Source of the DNA: Oscillospiraceae bacterium | GTDB taxonomy: Bacteria; Bacillota; Clostridia; Oscillospirales; Acutalibacteraceae | Reading direction: 5' to 3' | Assembly: GCA_902761265.1 (NCBI GenBank) | Contig: CACWJV010000051.1 | Span: forward strand, 1-12,777 | Length of the DNA: 12,777 nucleotides | Shown here: positions 6,838 to 12,777 of the stretch, piece after piece | Position numbering within the stretch: the stretch's first letter is position 1 | How the letters are laid out: each line of letters starts with the position of its first letter | Notes under the pieces: model-generated | Seen by the model: the letters and a program-made list of their open reading frames with translations, nothing else | Told to the model about the DNA's origin: nothing | The model's database searches: none | Made by a program: the position numbers and the translations under genes

Positions 6838-7798
6838 AAAGATCGCGCACCCTTTCTCTTATGATGTCGTTCGGCACACCTGCGAGTTTTGCGGACAGGA
6901 CGATCCGAACGGTTTTGATTTCTGTGGTTTTTGCAAAGTAATAGGCTGCAATCGGCGCAAAACCGAAAAACTCGTATTTCGCACCCTTGCACAGCTCGAT
7001 CACGCTGTCGTCGCACCATTTTTCAAACGCGGTGGTGCTTTGTCTGAGCGCTTCGGCGCCGGCGCGGTAGTTGCCGGTTGCAAGAAGCTGCAAAAGCTGT
7101 GCTTCACCCTGCACGGCGGCATGGCAAAGACTTTGCCGGTCGATGTTGTGGCACGGGCCGACGGCGCTTTCCACAAAGGAAAGATCCTTTCCTGTGCGTG
7201 CGCAGCGCAGCGCGACCTTAAGGTTGGTGCTGTCGCAAACAAAGCGCAGAATATCGCCGAGCAGTTCACAGTCCGTTTCGCGCGCCTGTTTTGACAAACA
7301 GCGCAGCGTCGCGGCGTCGATGATGACGTCGGCGCTTTGGCCGCTTTCGGTACGCGTTGCCGCTTCATAGGCCTGTTTGGCCGCCGTCGCGAGCGGTTCT
7401 TCCAACTTGTCAAACGCGTGGCGGCTGACCGCGTCGGTCAGCGCGTCGAGATCGAGCAGCGTCGGCTGCACATAGTACGGCTTCGGGTTCACACCCGTGA
7501 GCATGCTTTTGAGCGCCGCTTTCACGTTATAAAAATCGTTGAGCGCCGTGAGCACGGCCAGCGCGTTTTTGTCGGTTACGCTTTCGCGCATCAGCACCCA
7601 GAGCGCTTCGCTTTGGGCCGCGATGAGGGCGGACACGTCGGTGTCGTCGGTGCGTACCCAGTCGCGCGCACGCAAAACGTCGACGGCTTTGTCATAGGAC
7701 GCGGCCGCAACGACTTCGTCAAGCATGGCGGACGAGAGCAGCTTGCTCTCGTTTGCGCGGATCCGCGCCACAGCGTATGCATAATCGGTTCCTTTCAT
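6830..7798 (-). CDS. ntpC: V-type ATPase subunit C (rotor-ring adaptor)
   Basis: C (subunit d/C of V/A ATPases) is a funnel-shaped, mostly helical protein that seats the D-F shaft on the membrane proteolipid ring. The 322-residue protein has no membrane segment. It shows the family start (TDYAYAVARIRANESKLLS), a central block around LNDFYNVKAALKSML, and a tail with FGFAPIAAYYFAKTTEIKTV. Sequence conservation in this family is low, so position between E and F also supports the call. The start is ATG with GGAGG 5 nt upstream, in the 11-bp gap after ntpE. The 3' end overlaps subunit F by 8 bp. Confidence 0.93.
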   Translation of the reverse strand: MKGTDYAYAVARIRANESKLLSSAMLDEVVAAASYDKAVDVLRARDWVRTDDTDVSALIAAQSEALWVLMRESVTDKNALAVLTALNDFYNVKAALKSMLTGVNPKPYYVQPTLLDLDALTDAVSRHAFDKLEEPLATAAKQAYEAATRTESGQSADVIIDAATLRCLSKQARETDCELLGDILRFVCDSTNLKVALRCARTGKDLSFVESAVGPCHNIDRQSLCHAAVQGEAQLLQLLATGNYRAGAEALRQSTTAFEKWCDDSVIELCKGAKYEFFGFAPIAAYYFAKTTEIKTVRIVLSAKLAGVPNDIIRERVRDLYV

Positions 7799-7809
7799 AG
7801 GCCCTCCGA

Positions 7810-8400
7810 TCAGGCGAACAGCAGCGGATGCAAAAGATCTTTGAGTGCATCCATGCGTTCGTCAAACACCGCGCGCAGCGTACAGTTGATTTCGATGTCG
7901 CCATAGACGAGCACGAAGCCGTTTTCGATGTCCATCGGCGTTTTGCTCACCTGCACGGCGCCGGTTTCATAGATCTGCGCGTTGATCGTTTCTTCAAAAT
8001 CGCGCGGCATCCGGGCAAGGTCGCGTGCGTTGAAAAACAGCACGCCTTCGCCTTTTTCGCAGTTTTTGACGCAAAGCTGCAGCAGCAGCGCGAAATAAGA
8101 TTCGTCGTCAAACGCCTCGATCTTTTCATACGCCGCCGACAGAATATCGTTGACCACAGCGCCGCGCACTTCCAGATAGCGTTTGCGCGAGAGGGATTCC
8201 GCCTGCGATTTCGCGACTGCGACGATCCGGTCGGCTTCCGCCTTTGCGTTGTCTACGATCTTCTGCGCCTTGTTTGACGCGTCTTCGCGGGCTGTGGCGA
8301 TCATGCGGTTGGCCTGTTCGGTGGTTTCTGCAATCATGGCGTCGGTTGCCGCTTTATTTTCGGCGGCGATCTTTTCCACGATCCGTTCAAGTCCGGTCAA
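7810..8400 (-). CDS. ntpE: V-type ATPase subunit E (peripheral stalk)
   Basis: E pairs with the G/H-type subunit to build the peripheral stalks that hold the A3B3 head still. The 196-residue protein has a long charged N-terminal coiled coil, rich in Ala, Glu and Lys, to about residue 75 (ERIVEKIAAENKAATDAMIA, then NAKAEADRIVAVAKSQAES). A globular C-terminal domain follows, with the conserved GGF-like turn (here ENGFVLVYGDIEINCTL) and a final helix. The start is TTG (8398-8400) with AAGGAG 9 nt upstream; no ATG is nearby. It lies 36 bp below ntpK, the widest gap inside the ATPase set. Confidence 0.93.
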   Translation of the reverse strand: MTGLERIVEKIAAENKAATDAMIAETTEQANRMIATAREDASNKAQKIVDNAKAEADRIVAVAKSQAESLSRKRYLEVRGAVVNDILSAAYEKIEAFDDESYFALLLQLCVKNCEKGEGVLFFNARDLARMPRDFEETINAQIYETGAVQVSKTPMDIENGFVLVYGDIEINCTLRAVFDERMDALKDLLHPLLFA

Positions 8401-8436
8401 TCGGGCTCACTCCTTTCCAAGCGTTTGCTGTTGTTC

Positions 8437-8910
8437 TCAGCCGATGCGGAACACGGCAAGGAACGAGATCAGGAACGGCAGGATCGCGTAGAATTCAACC
8501 AGCGACGCCATGGTGATGGCGCGGCCGGACTGGTCGCTCTTTTTGGCAACAAGCGAAACGCCCGCTGCGGCGACTTTGCCCTGATGGATACCGGAAAGCA
8601 AACCGCCGAACGCGATGGGCAAACAAGCCGCAAGATACATCAGACCCTGCTGCCAGCTCAGTTCGGCCACTGTGCCGCTCAGCACGCCGGTGCGGATGAG
8701 CACGAAGATGGCGATGATGAAACCGTACAGACCCTGCGTACCGGGCAGAAGCTGCAAAATGAGCACTTTACCGAACAAAGATGTATCCTCCGACAATGCA
8801 CCGGCAGACGCCTGACCCACAAGGCCAACGCCCTTTGCGGAACCGATGCCTGCAAAAATGACTGCTGCGGCAGCGCCGAACAGCGCCAAAGCCAAACCGA
8901 AATTACTCAT
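8437..8910 (-). CDS. ntpK: V-type ATPase proteolipid subunit K with Na+-binding residues
   Basis: K forms the ion-carrying membrane ring. The 157-residue protein is a duplicated hairpin with four membrane helices (about 6-30, 50-73, 86-113 and 131-155), the size of E. hirae NtpK. The five residues that hold Na+ in the NtpK structure are all present: Leu55, Thr58 and Gln59 in LLPGTQGLYGF, Gln110 in GIHQGKVAAAG, and Glu139 in VEFYAIL. Only the second hairpin has the acidic ion carrier, as in V-type rings. Sodium coupling is therefore predicted, not shown. The ATG overlaps the end of ntpI by 8 bp, and its GGAGG, 9 nt upstream, lies within ntpI. Confidence 0.96.
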   Translation of the reverse strand: MSNFGLALALFGAAAAVIFAGIGSAKGVGLVGQASAGALSEDTSLFGKVLILQLLPGTQGLYGFIIAIFVLIRTGVLSGTVAELSWQQGLMYLAACLPIAFGGLLSGIHQGKVAAAGVSLVAKKSDQSGRAITMASLVEFYAILPFLISFLAVFRIG

Positions 8911-10888
8911 TGATAGTTTCCTCCTTGAATTTGAAATGTTGAAGATTTATTTTCAGCGGGGTAAAGACTTTGCCGCCGCCTTCGTAAAACTTGGAAAAAT
9001 ATTCGACATACTGCAAACGGCAGGTATGCACATAGGTGCCGATCAGGTTGATGGCGATATTCAGCGTATGCCCGAGCAGACAGATGATGACGAACACCAC
9101 GATGTTGCCCATCATGGCCGCGAGCATGTTGACCACGGAGCCGATGACGCCCGTGACAAGGCACAGCGCCAACAGACGCGAATAGGACAAAATATCGCCG
9201 AGCCAGCCGGTCGTGTTGTTATACAGCGCATACAATCCGCCGCCGAGCTTGCCGACGATGTTTTTGGCGCTGCGCCCGGCTGTGAGCACGATCAGAACCG
9301 CGCCGATCAAAAGCAGTTTGCCGCCGACGGATTTTACCGGCGCCGACACCGGTTCGATGAAGTCCTTGCCGATGATTGCAAGACCGATGACAAAAACGTA
9401 CACCGGGATCGTGTCGCACACGGCGCCGATCCAGTCCTTTTGCTTGGCCAGTGTGACAAAGCGGATGGCAAGACCGACAAACAGGTGGATGATGCCGAAG
9501 CCGAATGAATAGAGCATCAGCTTGATCGAATCGGTGGTCGGCTCAAACCAGAGCGCCATTTTGGGCGGGTCGGCGATGCCCAGGAAGTTGGTGCAGATCG
9601 TGGGGATCAGATCGCCGAAAAACGAGCCGAACATCGCGCCCCAGAAGGTGGTGGCAACGCCGCAGTAGAGCGCGAAGGACGCGGTTTTGCGCAGATTGCC
9701 CTGCACCTTGATCACGTGCTTGAGCACGATGCCGAAGATGACCATCAAAAGCCCGTAGCCGGCGTCGGAAAACATGATGCCGAACAGCGCGTAATAGAAG
9801 AACGCCATGACCGGATTCGGGTCGAGATCGTTGTTGGACGGCGGGGAATACATGTTGGTGATGCTTTCCACGCCGGCGGCAAAGTCGCGGTTTTCGATCA
9901 GCACCGGCACATCGTCGTTCAGATAGTCCGGTTCGGAAAGCTCCATTTCGCACACAAACCGCTGCTCCACGTCAAACTTGAGCTGTTCGGCGTCGCGTTC
10001 GGGCACATAGCCCTGCAGCATGATCGTGTTGCGGCTGGTGGCCGCGAGCTCAAGGATCCGGTATTTTTCCGATTGTGCCTGTTCATAATCGGCGAGCAGC
10101 CGGATCGTGTCGTAATATTCGCCGTAGGACTCGATCTTTTCTTCGGTCGCTTCGATCTTTTCGTTGGCGTCGGCGATCTCTTTTTGCAGTTGTTCGATCG
10201 CTTTTGCCGGCAGCGTCTTTGCCGGGTGATCCGGCCGGATAAAGCCGATCGCCTTGAGCGACTGTTCAAGCGCCGCGGCGTCGGAATGATGGCAGACAGC
10301 CACGCAGCAGGTCTGCAGTTTGTCGGCGGAAACGACCTCCACCGAAACGCCGTCCAGCTCGGGCGATTGCGCCGCCAGCCGCGAAAGGATATCCTGTTCG
10401 CTCAGCGCGCTTTTGAAGTTGCCGATAAACACGGCGGTCTGCGGCGTGCGCACGGTGCTCATCGGGATATCGAGCTTTTCCCACGGACGATAATAGTCAA
10501 TTTGCGTCTGTTTACGGATGATATCCGCTTTCAGCGTCGTAATCTCGTCCTGCAGCGATTTGATCTCATAGACCAGCGCCATCACGGAATCGGCCTGTTC
10601 GGTGATTTGGCGGTATTGCGCGTAGTCGATCTCCGTAACATCGGTCAGTTGCTGCACAATGGAGCGCTTGATCTTGCAGCAGCGCTCGAGCGTTTCCACC
10701 GCAGACAGGATCAGTTGTTTTTTGCGGTCAAATACCGCCGCGATCGGCGCGGTGCGGTATTTGGTCAGTTCTTCGTGATCGGTATCGGAGATTTCGGCGA
10801 TCCCCTTCTTTTGCAAAAAGTCGATCAACCGTTTGCTGTCTTCGAGCATTGCGATCAGTTCGAACTGCATGAGTTTTATTTTTGCCAA
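8903..10888 (-). CDS. ntpI: V-type ATPase subunit I (membrane stator)
   Basis: I (subunit a) provides the half-channels for ions and anchors the peripheral stalks. The 661-residue protein has an N-terminal cytosolic half with two coiled coils (about 95-130 and 228-285). About seven or eight membrane helices follow from residue 360 on. SYSRLLAL carries Arg571, the expected essential arginine facing the ring. The family tail GHTLNIAINLIGTYVH (606-621), then LQYVEYFSKFYEGGG, is intact. The start is TTG (10886-10888), with GGAGGTG about 7 nt upstream. The next in-frame ATG is six codons further in and has no SD. A small hairpin lies in the 34-bp gap before it. Confidence 0.96.
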   Translation of the reverse strand: MAKIKLMQFELIAMLEDSKRLIDFLQKKGIAEISDTDHEELTKYRTAPIAAVFDRKKQLILSAVETLERCCKIKRSIVQQLTDVTEIDYAQYRQITEQADSVMALVYEIKSLQDEITTLKADIIRKQTQIDYYRPWEKLDIPMSTVRTPQTAVFIGNFKSALSEQDILSRLAAQSPELDGVSVEVVSADKLQTCCVAVCHHSDAAALEQSLKAIGFIRPDHPAKTLPAKAIEQLQKEIADANEKIEATEEKIESYGEYYDTIRLLADYEQAQSEKYRILELAATSRNTIMLQGYVPERDAEQLKFDVEQRFVCEMELSEPDYLNDDVPVLIENRDFAAGVESITNMYSPPSNNDLDPNPVMAFFYYALFGIMFSDAGYGLLMVIFGIVLKHVIKVQGNLRKTASFALYCGVATTFWGAMFGSFFGDLIPTICTNFLGIADPPKMALWFEPTTDSIKLMLYSFGFGIIHLFVGLAIRFVTLAKQKDWIGAVCDTIPVYVFVIGLAIIGKDFIEPVSAPVKSVGGKLLLIGAVLIVLTAGRSAKNIVGKLGGGLYALYNNTTGWLGDILSYSRLLALCLVTGVIGSVVNMLAAMMGNIVVFVIICLLGHTLNIAINLIGTYVHTCRLQYVEYFSKFYEGGGKVFTPLKINLQHFKFKEETINE

Positions 10889-10905
10889 ATGCTGACACCT
10901 CCTTT

Positions 10906-10923
10906 ATCCACGCGTTTGTGGAT
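10906..10923 (-). other. Small intergenic hairpin before ntpI
   Basis: A perfect 6-bp inverted repeat (ATCCAC with GTGGAT, 6-nt spacer) starts at the stop codon of the stalk subunit and ends just before the ntpI SD. There is no T-run, so it is not a terminator. It might protect or process the mRNA or modulate ntpI translation; this is inference from position only. Confidence 0.4.
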
Positions 10924-11234
10924 CAGTCGGTCAGATGATCGATGACCAGACGGATCGCTTCGTCATAGCGCTTTTCCGTGTCGGCGATCACTTTTTTTTC
11001 GCGCATCTCGGCGAGCTTTTCTGCTTGTTTTAGCAATCCGTCGGCCGTGTATTGCGCTTCGGACAGAATCAGTTTTGCCTCATTCTGCGCCTGTTCAATG
11101 GCCGCTTCCTCCAGCGAAGCGGCAGTGGTACGGGCGGAATCCAAAATCGACTGTGCCTGTTGCTTCGCGGCTTCTTCGCTTTGTTTGGCGAGCGATTCGG
11201 CTTGCAGCACAGTTTTGATCATATCATAGGCCAT
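10923..11234 (-). CDS. ntpF: V-type ATPase peripheral stalk subunit G/H (NtpF in E. hirae naming)
   Basis: This 103-residue protein is almost entirely an Ala/Glu/Lys/Gln-rich coiled coil (MAYDMIKTVLQAESLAKQSE, then ILDSARTTAASLEEAAIEQA), with no membrane segment. That fits the subunit that pairs with E in the peripheral stalk. Sequence alone is weakly diagnostic, but first place in an H-I-K-E-C-F-A-B-D order is decisive. The start ATG at 11234 lies 8 nt after GGAGG (11243-11247). An upstream ATG (11240) would leave only 2 nt. The SD and start lie inside the end of the kinase-like gene (11-bp overlap), so the two are probably translationally coupled. Confidence 0.88.
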   Translation of the reverse strand: MAYDMIKTVLQAESLAKQSEEAAKQQAQSILDSARTTAASLEEAAIEQAQNEAKLILSEAQYTADGLLKQAEKLAEMREKKVIADTEKRYDEAIRLVIDHLTD

Positions 11235-12618
11235 AGGCATATCCTCCCCCGAACGGCATGATGGCTGCAATGGCTTCGGCCGGCACGCTGGGCGCGGTCG
11301 TGTTGCCCTTGAAATGGGTGACCACGGAATAGACCAGCAGCAAAAGCAGACAGATGATCAGCAGCACGGCGATCAGAAATTTGCCGCTCAGCAGTTTTTT
11401 CGGGTTTTGTCGTTTCTTTTTGGCGGGCGCGTCGGCCGTGATGTACTCCTCCTGTGTCGGCGCGTCGTAGTCTTCGGGCCGCGCGGAGGGTGCGTCTTCG
11501 GGGATTGCGATCTCTTCACGCAGATCGACCGGCGGTTCCGTTTTTTCAGGCACCGGCAGATCCGGTGCCGGCATAGGGTCCGGCTGCGGCACCGCAGCGG
11601 CGGGATCATAGGTCAGATCGTCCGTTTGCGCCGGCGCGTCGTCCGACACGGAATAGACGTCTTCAAACTCCATCAGACCAAACGGCTGGTGCGCCAGCGC
11701 GCTTTCGAGATCCTGCAGCATCTGTTTGGGAGACAGATAGCGGTTTTCGGGCTGGAACGCGCAGGCTTTGCCGATGATGCGGCAAAGATCCTCGTCCGGC
11801 AGCGCGGGCTGCGGAAAGGCCACGCCGGCGATGCGGTTTTCCTTGGACCGGTCAAACGAGCCGATGGTCAGCTCTTGCGGATAGGGCTCCGTAAACGGCA
11901 AACGGCCGCGGTTGATCAGCGTATAGAGCACAAGGCCGAGCGAATAGGTATCGGCGGTGCAGTTGATCTTGCCGGTCGTGATATATTCGGGTGCGGCGTA
12001 ATATTGTGTGCGCTTGAAGGCGACGGAGCTTTTGGCCGGTTCCAGACAACTGAACGAGCCGAAGTCGCCGAGTTTGCACACACCTTTGCGGTCAAACAGG
12101 ATATTTTCCGGCTTGAGGTTCGGATAGATGTAGCCGAAATCGCGGCAACGGATCAGCGAGCGGCAAACGGAGATGCCCAGCCGCAGCGTTTCGTCGCGGG
12201 TGAGCGAAAATTGGGAAAGCAGGTCGGCGAGCGAACGCATTTCTTCGAGACGGATCAAAATCAGCGTGCCTTTGCCGTCGCTGGTCTCGCGCTTTTCCCA
12301 TTCCTCGTATTTTACAAAATGCTTGCCGCCGTCCGCCTGGCGGATGATATCGATATTCTCCGTGATATTGCGGATGATCTTTTGATGCAGCCGCTCCTCC
12401 TTCGAAGGCTTTTGCGGTTGATCGCCGATGATATTGAAGGATTTTTTCTCGTTGCGGTAATCACCGACACGGATCGTTTTTAAAACGGCGCGGTGTTTTT
12501 TGCCCGTTTCGTCCTCACGTACAATAGTAAAAGCCTTGCCGTCCGTGCCGGATCCGAGCTGCGATTGGGTATACCAAACGCCGAACACAGGATCAAACGA
12601 TTGTGACAATGCAGTCAT
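11224..12618 (-). CDS. Membrane-anchored protein-kinase-like protein, predicted pseudokinase
   Basis: This 464-residue protein has a eukaryotic-type kinase domain (about 12-310), an acidic proline-rich linker (about 323-400), a basic stretch (KKKRQNPKK), one membrane helix (about 413-433) and a short outer tail. Visible kinase parts are the glycine loop LGSGTDGKAF (21-30), Lys47 in AVLK, LGDFG with Asp185, AAPEY (208-212) and DTYSLG. The catalytic loop reads YIYPNLKPENILF, so HRD is replaced by Y165-P166-N167 and the catalytic aspartate is Asn. ATP and metal binding may persist, but phosphotransfer is doubtful. No PASTA or other sensor domain follows the helix. It opens the ATPase operon. ATG 12618 is abutted directly by GGGG; a TTG at 12609 has 9-nt SD spacing and may be the true start (461 residues). 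Confidence 0.9.
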   Translation of the reverse strand: MTALSQSFDPVFGVWYTQSQLGSGTDGKAFTIVREDETGKKHRAVLKTIRVGDYRNEKKSFNIIGDQPQKPSKEERLHQKIIRNITENIDIIRQADGGKHFVKYEEWEKRETSDGKGTLILIRLEEMRSLADLLSQFSLTRDETLRLGISVCRSLIRCRDFGYIYPNLKPENILFDRKGVCKLGDFGSFSCLEPAKSSVAFKRTQYYAAPEYITTGKINCTADTYSLGLVLYTLINRGRLPFTEPYPQELTIGSFDRSKENRIAGVAFPQPALPDEDLCRIIGKACAFQPENRYLSPKQMLQDLESALAHQPFGLMEFEDVYSVSDDAPAQTDDLTYDPAAAVPQPDPMPAPDLPVPEKTEPPVDLREEIAIPEDAPSARPEDYDAPTQEEYITADAPAKKKRQNPKKLLSGKFLIAVLLIICLLLLLVYSVVTHFKGNTTAPSVPAEAIAAIMPFGGGYAYGL

Positions 12619-12648
12619 CCCCTTTTAACAATATACTATGCAGATTCA

Positions 12649-12657
12649 AGTATAACA
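12649..12657 (-). promoter_or_regulatory. Extended -10 promoter of the kinase/ATPase operon
   Basis: On the minus strand TGT-TATACT forms an extended -10 element about 30 bp before the kinase-like gene, giving a leader of roughly 24 nt. No good -35 hexamer is seen at 16-18 bp, which is tolerated by extended -10 promoters. A- and T-tracts upstream (12660-12720) could act as UP-like sequence. No operator or riboswitch is evident. Confidence 0.5.
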
Positions 12658-12745
12658 TATTTCTGCAAAAAATACCACTTGTTTACAAAAATTCTTTTTA
12701 TTTTTGATGAAAAAAAATCAGCGCCGGAATTCGTCACCTTGCCTA

Positions 12746-12774
12746 TTGACAATCGCAGGCGTATCGTTTACAAT
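12746..12774 (+). promoter_or_regulatory. Near-consensus sigma-A promoter pointing out of the window
   Basis: TTGACA (12746-12751), a 17-bp spacer and TACAAT (12769-12774) make a strong housekeeping promoter on the plus strand. Its gene must lie beyond the right edge, divergent from the ATPase operon. The two transcription units therefore share this intergenic region, with the -10 boxes about 110 bp apart. Confidence 0.75.
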
Positions 12775-12777
12775 AAA

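Noticed and set aside
11235..11270. Twelve extra N-terminal codons on the stalk subunit
   Set aside because: The added residues (Cys, Pro, Arg-rich) are unlike the coiled coil and lie upstream of or within the GGAGG site.
12680..12745. Rho-independent terminator formed by the A/T-rich runs upstream of the kinase-like gene
   Set aside because: The T-runs are there on the minus strand, but I find no convincing stem before them; only a short GAATTC palindrome.
1..12777. tRNA, rRNA, insertion sequence or riboswitch
   Set aside because: Gaps between genes are short and none shows cloverleaf structure, transposase remnants, terminal inverted repeats or a known riboswitch core.

Overview
The window looks like a chromosomal segment of a GC-rich, spore-forming Clostridia bacterium, probably near Oscillospiraceae/Ruminococcaceae. 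The reasons are a SpoVAF/GerA-type spore germination membrane protein, a YlmH-type S4 protein, Shine-Dalgarno (SD) sites of the AGGAGG type, frequent TTG starts, and a bacterial V/A-type ATPase operon like the Na+-ATPase (ntp) operon of Enterococcus hirae. The taxonomy is inference. Nearly everything is on the minus strand, so the right end of the window is upstream.

Layout in the direction of transcription. An AT-rich intergenic stretch (12619-12777) holds an extended -10 promoter for the minus-strand operon and a near-consensus plus-strand promoter firing out of the window. The operon opens with a membrane-anchored protein-kinase-like gene (11224-12618) whose catalytic HRD motif reads Y-P-N, so it is probably a pseudokinase. 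The complete V-type ATPase set follows in the order H(G)-I-K-E-C-F-A-B-D (11234 down to 2703). Gaps are at most 36 bp, and there are four short overlaps, including kinase/H. The proteolipid (K) carries all five residues that bind Na+ in E. hirae NtpK, so a Na+-coupled enzyme is predicted.

Below subunit D come a heptanucleotide repeat tract (2658-2713), a weak terminator-like hairpin (2633-2653), and a DUF3990-like pseudogene with a central deletion and frame change (2325-2611). Next is a YlmH-like gene (1596-2306) whose S4 domain lacks its central beta-hairpin. A strong hairpin with a T-run (1542-1585) follows; its 3' arm contains the SD of the next gene, spoVAF (128-1543). A convergent plus-strand gene enters from the left and ends at 84, followed by a textbook terminator at 96-135.

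How the genes work together: A and B form the catalytic head, D and F the central rotor, C the coupling funnel, E and H the peripheral stalks, I the stator, and K the ion-binding ring. The kinase-like protein is the most unusual element, because its position and the 11-bp overlap with subunit H suggest co-production with the ATPase. The spore gene and the YlmH-like gene look like separate units sharing the strand.
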